Shown here piece after piece: positions 38,257 to 49,130 of a stretch of DNA of 64,000 nt. Made by a program: the position numbers and the translations under genes. Source of the DNA: Diacronema lutheri (Eukaryota > Haptophyta > Pavlovophyceae > Pavlovales > Pavlovaceae); contig JAGTXO010000006.1 of assembly GCA_019448385.1 (NCBI GenBank), positions 1,116,001 to 1,180,000 of the forward strand, written 5' to 3'. How positions within the stretch are numbered: position 1 is the first letter of the stretch; every line of letters starts with the position of its first letter. The notes beneath the pieces were generated by a model that searched no databases, was not told where the DNA came from, and saw only the letters and a list, made by a program, of their open reading frames with translations.

Positions 38257-39339
38257 ATGTTCACCGCGCTCTCGCTCGCCCTCTCGTCGTCGGTCGCGAA
38301 AGCGCCGGGCGCGCTGCGCCCGTGGTTCTCGCACGGCACGTCGCTCACGCGCGACCGCGCGCTGCTGCACCCGCTGAACGATTGCCTCAAGCGCGGCGTC
38401 TTCATCCCCGTGACGTCGTCAGTCAAATCGTTTACCAACGCCGGCCGATCGCTCATCGCGCTCACGCACGCCAACCTGCCCGAGGGGCACCTCGACCGCG
38501 CCGAGTGGGTGTGGATCGGCCGGCGAAGCAGCTGCGGCACCGACGTATTTGCTGTCGCGATGGAGGAGCCTGAAGTGCGGGCCGCGCTCGCGCGCGCGCC
38601 GCCCGCCAGCGGCGCGGCCGACGCGATGCGCTGCGACGGGCTGCGCGACGTCGCGGACACGATCGAGTGCGCGGACGAAGCGGCCATTTTGAGCTCGGCG
38701 CGCGGCTTCATGCACTTCCACGCGACCAACCGCTTCTGTGCGCGCTGCGGCACGCCGACCGCGCCAACCAAGGCCGGCGCGGCCCGGCTGTGCACGAACG
38801 CGGCATGCGCGCACAAGGTGTACCCGCGCGTCGACCCGGCCGCGATCGTGCTCGTCACGTCGCCGCGCAGCGTCGATGGTGGCCGGCACGCGCTCCTCGG
38901 CCGCAAAAAGATCTGGCCGCGTGGGCGGTTCTCGACGCTCGCCGGCTTTGCCGACCTCGGCGAGACGATCGAGGAGGCGCTCTGCCGCGAGGTGCACGAG
39001 GAATCCGGCGTGACTGTCCGGCCGAGCTCGCTGCGCTTCGCGTGCTCGCAGCCGTGGCTCTTCCCGCAGTCGATGATGCTCGGCTTCATCGCCGAGGCGG
39101 AGCCGTCGGCTGCCGACCCGCGCGCGCTGCCTCGTGTCTCAGTGGACGAGCACGAGCTCGAGGCGTGCGAATGGTTTGACCGCGACTTTGTGCGCGCGAG
39201 GCTGGATATCGGTGCTGTCTCGCTCACCGCCGACACGAGCGGCACGGCCGCGGCTGATTTCCACGTGCCAGGGCGCGTGTCGCTCGCAAACGTGCTCATC
39301 ACGCACTGGGCGACATCACAATGCGACTCTGCCCAGTAG
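38257..39339 (+). CDS. NADH pyrophosphatase (NUDT12/NUDT13-type Nudix hydrolase)
   Basis: 360 residues, single exon, ATG at 38257. A zinc ribbon (CARCGTPTAP ... CTNAACAHKVYPRVDP) precedes the Nudix box GFADLGETIEEALCREVHEE(SG), which fits Gx5Ex7REUxEExGU. The downstream SQPWLFPQSMMLGF is the SQPWPFPxS signature of NADH diphosphatases, which cleave NAD(H) or decap NAD-RNA. The N-terminus (MFTALSLALSSSVAKAPGAL) could be a short organelle signal. Confidence in family is high; localisation unknown. Confidence 0.92.
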   Translation: MFTALSLALSSSVAKAPGALRPWFSHGTSLTRDRALLHPLNDCLKRGVFIPVTSSVKSFTNAGRSLIALTHANLPEGHLDRAEWVWIGRRSSCGTDVFAVAMEEPEVRAALARAPPASGAADAMRCDGLRDVADTIECADEAAILSSARGFMHFHATNRFCARCGTPTAPTKAGAARLCTNAACAHKVYPRVDPAAIVLVTSPRSVDGGRHALLGRKKIWPRGRFSTLAGFADLGETIEEALCREVHEESGVTVRPSSLRFACSQPWLFPQSMMLGFIAEAEPSAADPRALPRVSVDEHELEACEWFDRDFVRARLDIGAVSLTADTSGTAAADFHVPGRVSLANVLITHWATSQCDSAQ

Positions 39340-39360
39340 CCATCAAAACAATGGCGCCGA

Positions 39361-39425
39361 GTGCGTTCGCGCAGTGCGTTCGCGCAGTGCGTTCGCGCAG
39401 TGCGTTCGCGCAGTGCGTTCGCGCC
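39361..39425 (+). repeat. 13-bp tandem repeat
   Basis: Five copies of GTGCGTTCGCGCA starting at 39361, 39374, 39387, 39400 and 39413 (last copy diverges at its end), in the intergenic or 5'-UTR region before TMEM128. Confidence 0.95.
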
Positions 39426-39611
39426 ACGTCCATGGCTCTGCTCCTCTGACGCTCGGCGTGCGTCGCTGCGTGCGGTCGTGCACCCGCGCTCGTGCCACCT
39501 CTACCCACGTTCGTGCGGCCCGTACCCGCGCGATGAGCAGGCTATGCGCGCGTGCACAGCGGCGACGACCGCAGGCGAGGCTCTCAGCTCGAGCAGCGGT
39601 GGGAGTACTTC

Positions 39612-40228
39612 ATGAAGAAGTTCTGGGCGGCCGTGTGGGTTGGCTTTGCGCTGAGCGTCGCGAAATTTGTCGACCTGTGGAACGTCGTGGCCCATGACCA
39701 CGTCTCGGGCAGACCCGAGCACCGCTTGCACAGGTGGGCGCGCCGCGCGAGCACGCGCGCCCCGCGCGATATCCGCACGGCAGCCGCCTGCCGTGCGCCG
39801 ATCGCGCCCTCTTGACCGGCATGCGCCCGTCGCCGGGCGCGCACAGAGGTTACTTTAAGCTGGGCCTCTTCTGCTTCGCCATGTGGACCGTCGTCGCCGC
39901 CTACCTCGTCGTCTGGGTCAAGTCGATCCTCAAAGTGGAGGAGGAGTGGGAGGAGTACGCGCCCAAATCGATCCCGTTTGCAACGTGCCTCGGGCTCGTC
40001 GGGATCATCTCGTGCGCGCGCGCGTGCTCGAGGCGCAACGCACGCCCCCGTGCGGCATTCTCAAGCGCAACACGCCAATGGTGTACGTACGTGCGCGCGT
40101 GCGCGCGCCTGCTCTCGTCGCGCAGGTTCATCATCTCGTTCTGGCCGGTGTGGGGCTTTTTGTCGCTGCCAATCGTCTTCATCCTCTTCATGGGCATGCT
40201 CCATTTGGCGCACTTTGTGCCCCTGTGA
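39612..40228 (+). CDS. TMEM128: TMEM128-like four-helix membrane protein
   Basis: Three exons, 39612-39733, 39847-40011 and 40126-40228, 129 residues, both introns phase 2 (CAG/GTGGGC; TC/GTGCGC). Four hydrophobic helices: FWAAVWVGFALSVAKFVDLW, LFCFAMWTVVAAYLVVW, IPFATCLGLVGIISFII and LSLPIVFILFMGMLHLA. The last block FWPVWGFLSLPIVFILFMG matches TMEM128 (LWHVWSFFTPLLLFTQFMG). Upstream of the ATG the same frame is open (EQRWEYF), so a short 5' exon starting near 39535 is possible. TMEM128 is an ER membrane protein of unknown function. Confidence 0.75.
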
Positions 40229-41298
40229 CATTCAAGTGCGAGAAGCCTCGCGAAAACGCAGACTGTCGGTGTCTGCGGCCGCTGACATGACGGATGACCC
40301 GCGCCGCGCCAGAGGCCCAGCCGCCAGGTCCAGCGGCAGCCGCGAGAGTGCCGCTCCGGCCATGCCTGGGGGCCAATGTCGGTGACCATCCGAGGCCGAG
40401 TCTGGCCCGGGGGCAGATGCACGCCGCGCGGCGTGGCAAGCTCCGGCCAGACGCACCGCGCGGCTGCGTGCTCGCGCGCTTTGCGGCGCACCTTGCACAC
40501 AGCACAGCCCCGCATCACACACGACGTGCAGATGGGATTGACCCGCCCGCGCGGCAGCGCCAAGGATTCCGCACCCATCAGCATCACTCTCGCCATCACC
40601 CGCCTCTCCGACATGAAGTGACACGCGTGGTCGGTCGTCCCGGCGCTCGCACCGCTCGTGGCGGCCCGCGCTCGCACCACTCGTGGCGGCCCGCGCTCGC
40701 TCGCACCACTCGTGGCGGCTGCTTTTTCGTGTGCACTTGTACCTCGTACATCGATCGTGGCGGCCCGCGCTCGCACCACTCGTGGCGGCTGCTTTTTCGT
40801 GTGCACTTGTACCTCGTACGTCGTGGCGGCCCGCGCCGCGCAGGTATCCACACGTGATGGACGCAATGGACGCGGCCTATCGCACGCGGTCGCATGTGCG
40901 GGTGGCACCTACACGGGAACCCCACGTGGGGCAACAAATCTCCGCCCGCGCACTGGCGCGATGCGTTTTCCTCTCAACTCTCAACCCCGCCGCCTCTCCC
41001 GCCTTCGTCGGAAAAAGAGGCGCGAGGGAAAAGGACAGCACCCTCAAAACAGAGGCGCCTGAAGTGATGCAACGGCCGGCGTAAGGCCCCCCGCGAGGCG
41101 CCTGTGAAGTGTGAACGCTCGGGATGTGTCACATCAACTCGCGCAGGCCTTCTGATTGCCTACGCGTGCAGGGCCGTCGCCTATTTCGGCCTGTCGTCGT
41201 CATCGTCGTCGTCGTCCGGTCTCGTCGTGCGTCAAATGGGCCGCCGCACGGCTCTGCGGCCGCCCGCGAGGTGCGAGCTCGTGCGCCAGCGTGGCGCA
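40229..41298. other. Largest gene-free region; contains repeats
   Basis: 1,070 bp between the convergent 3' ends of TMEM128 and dynein LC8. Long frames exist on both strands but are repetitive and lack recognisable domains. It contains the 70-bp-period duplication at 40637-40830 and a run of CGTCGT/CATCGT trinucleotides at about 41196-41226. I find no gene I can support. Confidence 0.5.
40637..40830 (+). repeat. Tandem duplication, 70-bp period with 25-30 bp subrepeats
   Basis: A segment starting TCGCACCACTCGTGGCGGCT at 40701 recurs at 40771, including GCTTTTTCGTGTGCACTTGT. Shorter copies of CTCGTGGCGGCCCGCGCTCG precede and follow, giving about six copies of the core in all. Confidence 0.9.
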
Positions 41299-41940
<642 letters not shown>

Positions 41941-42068
41941 TCAACAAGCCGCCCACCAAAAAAACCGATAGCGCCCGGAATGGCTTTGGCCCGGACGTGG
42001 TGCTTTCAAAAGGGGCGCGTCGAGTTGATCAAGGCCACGCGGAGGTCCTTCGAGGAGGCGCGCGAAAA

Positions 42069-44838
42069 ATGGCACCGATCCTGCGGCGCCTGTTGCCAAG
42101 CGAGGTCCCGGTGCTCCGCCGCGACCCCGTCGATCCGGCCGCGCGCGACGTGGCCGCGCCCATCGTCGAGGCGGTCAAGGCGCGCGGCATCGACGCCGTG
42201 CGCGAGTACGCGGAAAAGTTTGGCGAGCTCAAGCCGGGCGAGCCGCTCATCTACACGCGCCCCGAGCTCGAGCAGGCTTGGAACAAGCTCGAGCCCGCCA
42301 CGCAGCGCCTGCTCGTGCGCACAGTCCACCGCGTCCGCCGTTTTGCGGTGCGCGCCGCGGAGCGGCGCGCGTGCGCGCGTGGCGCGGTGGCGGCGAGCTC
42401 GCCGCCGGCCGCGACGCGCGCGCCGCTCAGCGCGCGTTTGCGCGCGCCGCCGCGCCTCGCATCCATGCGCCGCGCGCGTGATGCTGCGCAGCTCGTGCAA
42501 AAAGCCGCGATTACTGACGCCAAGCTCGACATCCCGGGCGGCGCGGCGGGGCACACGGTCGCGCCCGTGGAGAACGCGGGCTGCTACGCGCCCGGCGGGC
42601 GCTACCCGCTGCCATCGAGCATAATCATGACGGTGACGACGGCGCGCGTTGCCGGTTGCACCAACGTGTGGGCCGCCTCGCCGCGTCCCACGCAGATCAC
42701 GCTCGGCGCGGCCTTTGTCGCCGGCGCCGACGCTGTGCTCGCGGCGGGCGGAGCGCACGCCATCGCAGCGCTGGCATACGGTTGCGGCCCGATCGGCCCA
42801 GCGGACGCGGTGGTCGGGCCGGGCAACCAGTACGTCACGGCGGCCAAATCGCTCATCGCCGGCCGCGTCGCCATCGACATGCTCGCCGGCCCGTCAGAGT
42901 GCCTCGTCATCGCTGACGCGACGGCGTGCGCGCGCGTCGTCGCAGCAGATCTGCTGGCACAGGCCGAGCACGATCCGCAGGCGTTGCCGTCGCTTGTGAG
43001 CACGAGCGCGCAGCTGATCGACGACGTGGAGGTGGAGCTGGTCGCGCAGCTCGCCGTGCTGCCCACCGCCGGGATCGCGCGCGAGGCGTGCAAGAACGGT
43101 TACGCTGTCCTCGTCGGCTCGATGGACGAAGCAATCGCGATCTCCGACAGGCTCGCGCCCGAGCACCTCGAGCTGCACACGGACGACGCGGAGGCGGTGG
43201 CGCGGCGGTGCAAGCACTACGGCGGGCTGTTCGTCGGCCACGCCGCCGCGGAGGTCCTTGGCGACTACGGCGCCGGGCCCAACCACACGCTCCCAACTGG
43301 CGGAACCGCGCGCTCGACCGGCGGCCTCTCGGTGTTCACTTTCCTGCGCGTACGCACGTGGATGTCGCTTTCGAACCTGAAGACGGCGGCGGACCTGGTG
43401 CGCGACGCGCACGCGCTGGCGAAGATCGAGGGGCTGCACGGCCACGCCGTCGCCGCCGCCCACCGCCTCGACACCGAGGACTCGCAGATGCTTCTCGAAG
43501 GTTTCGAGTCAGCCGAGGGCGCGCTCACCGCACACTCAGCCGGCGTCCCACAGTCGGCGCTTGACGGCGCGAGCATCTCGACGGACGGCGGCGCGAGCAC
43601 GAGCGGCAACATGCTGCTCGCGCTGCCCAAAAAGGGTCGCCTGGCCGAGATGTGCCTCAAGTTCGTCGAGGCCGCCGGCTTGCAGTACCACCGACGCGAT
43701 CGGCTCGACGTCGCGCACTGCACCAACTTGCCCATCACGCTCGTCTTCTTGCCCGCGAAGGACATCGCGTCGTTCATTGGGATGGGCAACGTCGACGCCG
43801 GGATCACGGGGCAGGACATGGTCGCCGAGGCCGGCTGCACCGTCACCACCGAGCTCGAGCTTGGGATCGGCAAGTGCTTCCTCTCGCTGCAGGTGCCCGA
43901 GCGCAAGAAGGCGTGCTCGGCAACCGACTTTGCCGGCTGCCGCATTGCGACGTCCTTCCCGCACCTCACCCGCTCCTTCTTCGCGCCCATTGACAAGCAG
44001 CTCGGTAAAAAGCAGCGCGCGCGCCGCGGGCCGCGATGGCCGCGCGCAGCAGCAACCACTCCGGCGGCGCTGGCGCGTCCGGGGCGCCATTGCCCGCCGC
44101 ACGCCTGACTCTCCGGACTCTCCGCGCGCGCGCGCGCGCGGCTCGGCGCGCGACGCTCGCTGCAGGCGTCGAGACCAAGATAACCGACATCTCCGGCTCG
44201 GTCGAGGCCGCCGTGGGCCTGGGCCTCGCCGACGCTGTCGTCGACCTCGTCGAGACGGGCACGACGATGCGTGCGGCCGGCCTCTGCGTCGCTGAGAATC
44301 TGATGCAGACGCAGGTGCACGCACCTGCCCCTCTCGTGCGTCCCCCTCTCCCGCCGCGCGCGCATGCTTCCGCCATCGCGCGAGCCGCGCGCCCGTTGCG
44401 CGGTGCGCACGCGCGGCGGTTGGAGCATGCGCGACGCACTCATGCGCACGCGCTGTGCCGTACGCCGCCGCCTCTCCGCTCGTGCCGCGCGCGCGCCGCT
44501 CCTTGCGCCGCTTGATCGTTCGGCAGGCGGTTCTCATTTCAAACCCGCACACGACGCACGCGACGCTCGTCAACAAGATTCGGCAGCGCTTCGAGGGTTA
44601 TCTCACATCGAGCAAGTACTCGCTGATGACGTACAACATCCCGCGCACGCTCCTGTCGAAGGCCGTGCTCGTCACGCCGGGCAAGCGCTCGCCGACCGTG
44701 CAGCAGCTGGACGAGGACTCGTGGGTGGCCGTCTCGGTGATGGTCGAGACGAAGCAGACGTCCGACGTGATGGACAAGCTCAAGGAGCTCGGCGCGACCG
44801 ACATCCTCCTCCTCAGCCTGTCCAACTGCCGGTCGTGA
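42069..44838 (+). CDS. Bifunctional histidinol dehydrogenase / ATP phosphoribosyltransferase (HisD-HisG fusion)
   Basis: Four exons, 42069-42347, 42492-44004, 44166-44314 and 44527-44838; spliced length 750 residues, all junctions in frame. Residues about 1-435 are histidinol dehydrogenase: DIPGGAAGHTVAPVENAGCY, GCGPIGPADAVVGPGNQYVT, zinc ligands in LLAQAEHDPQA, the catalytic Glu-His in DRLAPEHLELH, GDYGAGPNHTLPTGGTARS, and EGLHGHAVAAAH. After a Ser/Gly/Ala linker (about 436-462) comes ATP phosphoribosyltransferase: NMLLALPKKGRLAEMCLKFV, GNVDAGITGQDMVAEAG, LGIGKCFLSLQVPER, ITDISGSVEAAVGLGLADAV then DLVETGTTMRAAGL, and a C-terminal ACT-like regulatory domain (KLKELGATDILLLSLSNC) of the long, hexameric, histidine-inhibited form. 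The HisG half lies on three exons and the linker is inside exon 2, so the fusion is not an assembly join between exons. It covers the first and last two steps of histidine synthesis. The upstream ATG at 41980 is in another frame, and no clear plastid presequence is seen. Confidence 0.93.
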
Positions 44839-44958
44839 CGAGCGCGATTCTCAAGGCGAGGCTCGGCGCGCTTCGCGCGCCGAAGCACAACGGGCTAGGG
44901 GAGGGGAGGGGGGAAGGGGTGGGGGACCGCGCGAGCAGCGCTGAGACGGACGGAGATT

Positions 44959-47495
44959 TTAGTACTGCACGGCGCTTGGAGTAGCTAGGATCTGCCGGAA
45001 GAAGCGCACCTCCTGCACGGCGAGCGCGAGCTCCTCGGGCGCGATCGCGACGCTCACGTTCTTGTCCAACACGCCGTGCCCGGCAGGCGCGTGGCCAAAC
45101 GGCCGGCCGGGACCTGGCGCGTTCACGTGGATCAGCCCGGACGCGGCGAGCGCGTGGCACGCGGGTACCATCTCGGACGCGGAGATTGGCCGGACGGCCT
45201 GCGAGCGGCAGAGCGAGCTGTACGCGTCGTGCAAATCGCGCAGCGTCGTCGGCCCACGCGCGCCGCCGACGCCGACCGCGCCCGCCGCCGGCCTTTTGGA
45301 CGCACCGAACGGCGCAGAGCCGACGGGCGCGGCGCGCGCCGGCTTGCCCGCCTCGCGGAAGTGCAACACGGCCGCGCACATGAGGAGCTGCTGGTGCTGC
45401 GGGAGCGACGCGCACAACTCGACGATGCGCGATTTGAAAAGCGAGCTGACCACCTTGGCCATCAGCGGCACGCTCACGACGGCGAGCGGCGCGGCCGCGC
45501 CGGCCGGCGCGCCCGCACCCACGCCGCCGCCCGCGCGCGCGCGCGCCCCCGCCGCTGGCGTAACGGCCGCGTCGCACGGCGCGCGCGCGCGCGCGCCGGC
45601 GTCGTCGTCCTCAATCTGGCTGAGCGCGAGCTCGAGCGCGCCTCTGCAGATGTCGAGCGCGCACCGCGCGTCGCTTGATGCCGCGCATACCTTGCGCGCG
45701 CAGAACTCGAGCGCGGCGCGCGCGACGATCGGCGCGGACGCGTCCGGGCGCGCGCCCGCGCGCGCGAGCCGCTCCTCCAGAATGGCGACAATGTCGTCTG
45801 GCGCGTACGGCGGGAAGGTGAGCACCGCGGGCGAGCAGCCGCGTCGCGCGAGCGCGGGGATCATGCGCTCGGTCAAGTCGATCGCGTTCGCGATGCCGAT
45901 GAGCACGAGCGGTGAGTGAGGCAGCGCCGCCCACTCAAAGAGGCGGCAGAGCACGTCGTCGCCCGACGCCTCGTACAGGGCGTCAATCTCGTCGACGACA
46001 ACGACGACGACGCGCGCGCGCGCTAAAGCCGGTCGGCCGCGCGCGGCGCCGTCGGCTCGACCGACGCGCGCGTTGGCGGGCGGGGCGTCGTCGCGCGCGG
46101 GTGCGTCTTGCGCGCCGCGCTGCGCCACGCGGCGCTCGCCACGCCGCGCCGGCTCGGGCGGCTGCGCCGGTCGCGCCGAGGCAAAGCGCGCCTCGAGATT
46201 GGCGAGCGCTGCCTGCGCGCGCGCCTTGCCTCGCTGCGCGTGCGCGAGCGCGGCGACGCGCGCGCTCGACGCGCTCGCGCCGGCGACGCCATGCTTGGCC
46301 GCAGCCGCAAGCTGGCTGTCGATCGCCGTGTACAGCTCGGCGGGGCTGTCGACAAAGGCAAATGCGTTGAGGAAGATGACGGGGGCAAACGGCAACTCGC
46401 CCAAGTTCATCTCGCGCGCGATCTGCTCGCGCACGAGGCTGCTCTCAGGTTTGAAGTGGGCGGTGGGGCAAGAGGCGCCGCGCGAAAAGGCGGGCGCCGA
46501 ATGCGGAAGGCTGCTGAGCCGCGTGCGCGCGAGGCGAGGCGAGGGCGGCTTCGCTTGCGGCGCAGCAGGCTGGCGCGCGCGGCGCGCGCGAAAAGCCGCG
46601 CGCGCGGCGCGAGCGCACTTGATGGTGACGGTTTTGCCGTTGCCGGGCGTGCCCGAGACGTACAGCCCGCCACCGCGCCCCGTCTCGAGCGCGCGCCCGA
46701 TGAACTCGCGGAGGCGCGTGAACTCGGCGGCGCGGCACAGCAACGCCTCGGGCGTGGACGAGTAGTGCAAGTCGCGCGCGGCCGCGCGAAGGCGGCGGAC
46801 GAGCTGCGCGCGCTCTGCGTGCTCGGCGGTGCGCGCGGCGGCCTGCAGAGTTGCGGCAGCCTTTGCGACCGTCGTCGGCCGCAGGCTGCGCGCGCCGTCG
46901 CTCGCCGCGTCCGCGCGTGGCGCGCGCGTGGCCGCGGACGGACTCAGCAGCCACGCCTTCTGCGCGCGCGGGCCAACGTCGGCGTACGGGTCGCACGACG
47001 GGCAGAACCAATCGCCGCGGGGCACCGCGCTGAGCGGCGGCTGCACGCAGCCGATGTGCATCGCCGTCTCGCACCCGAGCCCGTCGCACAGCAGCATCGT
47101 CGCCGCGCGCGCGCCCGAGTTGCACACGGCGCACACCTGTGGCGCGCGGTGCGGCGTGCGGCGCGGCGTGCGGCGCGGCGCGCGGAGCGGCGCGCGGCGC
47201 AGCGCGCGAGCGGCTTGGGTCGGCCAACGCGCGCGCAAGGTCGCACAGCGCGCAAGGGCGCGGCGCGCCGCACGCGCGCGCATCCGCCGCGCATGCGACG
47301 CCGTCTGCTGGCGCGCATGCGCCGCCGTGCGCGCCGAGGGTGCGCCCGCACCTCCTCGCCCTCGGATCCTTCGGACGCATCGGGTGCGGCATTGGCGCAG
47401 CACGAGACGTCCACGTCGGCGCGCGCCTTATGCGCCTTTGCCGGCCTGCCGCTGACCACCTCACGCCCCCTCGTCACGCGCGCGAACTGCTGCAT
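44959..47495 (-). CDS. ORC1: Origin recognition complex subunit 1 (ORC1) with PHD finger
   Basis: Three exons, 47495-47352, 47136-46619 and 46438-44959, about 713 residues; the first junction is GAG/GTGCGG, the last (ATCAA/GTGCGC to GCAG/C) is less certain. Residues 49-100 are a PHD finger: VCAVCNSGARAATMLLCDG, CETAMHIGCVQPPLSAVPRG, DWFCPSCDPY. The AAA+ ATPase has Walker A VSGTPGNGKT, Walker B VVVVDEIDALYE and sensor IGIANAIDLTERM, then a winged helix. PHD plus ORC1-type AAA+ is known from plant ORC1, which also has a BAH domain; no BAH is seen here. An Ala/Arg-rich insert of about 70 residues between Walker A and B may be real or hide another intron. CDC6 is the alternative but has no PHD. 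Confidence 0.85.
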
Positions 47496-47542
47496 CGCCG
47501 AGGCGGGAAAATCGCCGAATATAAACGGCCGGAGCAGCAAAA

Positions 47543-47839
47543 ATGTCGGGCGTGCTCGTGCCCGACGATGAGGCGATGATCGACGACTGGCCGCAGCCTT
47601 CAATCAAGAGCGACAAGGCGGCAAGTGGGCTGCCGCCTGAGGTGCTCCTTTGGCACATGCGCGTGATTGGCGTCCTCGCCTTCTTGATCGCCGTCGTGCT
47701 TGGTCTCCTCCTCGCCGCGTGGCGCCGATACTGGCCTGTGCTCACGCGCGTGCACAACGCGCACACCAGCGCCGACATGCCCGAATCACCGACGACGAGA
47801 GGATTGCGTGAAAGACTCGACCGAAAAAAGAAGCGATGA
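47543..47839 (+). CDS. Small single-pass membrane protein, unknown
   Basis: 98 residues. An acidic N-terminus (SGVLVPDDEAMIDDWPQPS), one transmembrane helix at about residues 37-60 (HMRVIGVLAFLIAVVLGLLL) and a basic tail ending LRERLDRKKKR. No family recognised. The frame and the clean ATG context (CAAAAATGTC), 47 bp from the divergent ORC1 start, support a real gene. The KKxx-like basic end might act in ER retention, which is speculation. Confidence 0.55.
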   Translation: MSGVLVPDDEAMIDDWPQPSIKSDKAASGLPPEVLLWHMRVIGVLAFLIAVVLGLLLAAWRRYWPVLTRVHNAHTSADMPESPTTRGLRERLDRKKKR

Positions 47840-48213
47840 GCGCGACAGGGCGGCGCCGCGCCCGAGCGCCGCGGCCGATTTCAGACAGCGGCCTGCTGGT
47901 GCGCCGTAGTGCCGGTGCGCCGCGGTGCGCCGCGGTGCCGGTGACCGCTCAGAGTGGAGCCGTGGAGGGCCGGCGCGGGCTGCTGCCAAGCACTCCGCAC
48001 TCCGCACTCTGCTGCCAAGCACTCCCCCCCCCCCCCCCCCCCCCCCCTTCCCAGGTCACGAGCCCCGAACAAGGCGGACGCTGGTCGACGGACGACAGTC
48101 ATCATTTCGCGCGTGACGCGTTGCACAGACGCGCAAGGAGAACCGAGAACGCCGTTGCGTTTTCACGGCTTGACGTTTGTCCGCCGTCCATCGTGCTCGG
48201 CATCCGCAGGCAG
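47840..48213. other. Intergenic region with poly-C tract
   Basis: 374 bp between two plus-strand small membrane-protein genes. It contains short direct repeats (GTGCGCCGCGGT; CTGCCAAGCACTCC twice at about 47983 and 48012) and then a 24-C tract. Probably the promoter of the gene at 48214. Confidence 0.5.
48024..48047 (+). repeat. Poly-C tract
   Basis: 24 consecutive C residues about 165 bp before the next ATG. Confidence 0.95.
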
Positions 48214-48834
48214 ATGAGCTCGATGGTGAACCTCGACGCGGCCGTGGCGGTCTACCAGGCGGGCCCGTTCTGGCTGGCGGGCGGAAGCAGGCTGACGATC
48301 GTCGCGCTGCTGCTGATTCCGTGGCTCACGACCGTGCTCGTGCTCTGCAGCAGCCTGGCGGGCGGCAAGTTTGGGATGCAGTCCACCGTTCAGCTCACGA
48401 CCGCGCTCAAGGTCGCGCTGCGCGTGCAGGCGGCCTACTTCATCTTCGCGCACCTGCCCCTCGAGCTGCTTGGCGAGGAATTTGTCATGTTTGAGTCGGG
48501 CATCAAGGTGCCGCGCGTCAACGCAATCTGGGAGCTCACCAACATCTGCTCGGACGCGCTCTTCTCCTTTGGCGTCTTTTATCTCCTCCTCTCGCTGCAG
48601 GACGCGGCGCCGCGCTGGGTGCTGTACGTGCCGATCGTGCAGTGCGCGTACAACGTGAAGAACGACCTCGTCTGGTACCCGCTCGGCGCGATGATCAGTC
48701 CTGAGAGCAAGCCCTCCTTCCCGCTCGGCCTGCTCGACGGCCTGACGATCGTGCCCCTCATCTGCGTCTACGTCCACCACTTTCTGACGGCGGCCGCGAC
48801 GGCGCCCGCCGTAAAGGCCACCAAGCACTCGTGA
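48214..48834 (+). CDS. Multi-pass membrane protein, unknown
   Basis: 206 residues from the ATG at 48214 (a second ATG is at 48223). Four to five hydrophobic segments: RLTIVALLLIPWLTTVLVLC, AAYFIFAHLPLELLG, ALFSFGVFYLLLSL, WVLYVPIVQCAYNVK and LTIVPLICVYVHHFL. The upstream frame is open to 47836 but is Arg/Pro-rich and non-conserved in look, so I use 48214. No family recognised. The unit looks like a genuine membrane protein because hydrophobic segments are interrupted by charged loops. Confidence 0.6.
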   Translation: MSSMVNLDAAVAVYQAGPFWLAGGSRLTIVALLLIPWLTTVLVLCSSLAGGKFGMQSTVQLTTALKVALRVQAAYFIFAHLPLELLGEEFVMFESGIKVPRVNAIWELTNICSDALFSFGVFYLLLSLQDAAPRWVLYVPIVQCAYNVKNDLVWYPLGAMISPESKPSFPLGLLDGLTIVPLICVYVHHFLTAAATAPAVKATKHS

Positions 48835-49130
48835 GGGCGCAGCCGCACGTACCCGCAGGCGGAGCTGAAAGCTGCGGGACGCGGCGCCTCATCCGTCCTG
48901 CGCGGAGGTCCGGGAGCGGCATCGCGGGCGGGCGTGTTGCTCATCGAGCCGTGGCGCGCCGGTCGCCGCCACCACCTTCCCCTTGCTCGCCTGTGCGGTG
49001 TGCTCGCGACCCGCAGACATGAGCAGCGCGGCCTGACGCCGAGCCGAGAGCGCGAGCCTGGGTGGCAGGAGCTCGCCGACCGCTAGTGGCCGGATGACGG
49101 GAGCACTCACATTCTGACGTGGCACGCGCG
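48835..49130. other. Convergent intergenic region
   Basis: 296 bp between the stop of the gene at 48834 and the stop of NMD3 at 49131. No feature seen. Confidence 0.4.

Noticed and set aside
38178-39302. 374-codon minus-strand frame
   Set aside because: Antisense to the NADH pyrophosphatase, whose catalytic motifs are complete.
39901-40908. 335-codon minus-strand frame in the large intergenic region
   Set aside because: It consists mostly of repeat-derived peptides and antisense TMEM128; no recognisable domain.
47836-47839. ATGA stop-start overlap suggesting a translationally coupled pair
   Set aside because: Coupled overlaps are not expected in a nuclear gene, and the downstream frame between 47836 and 48213 is low complexity with a poly-C tract; the likely start is at 48214.
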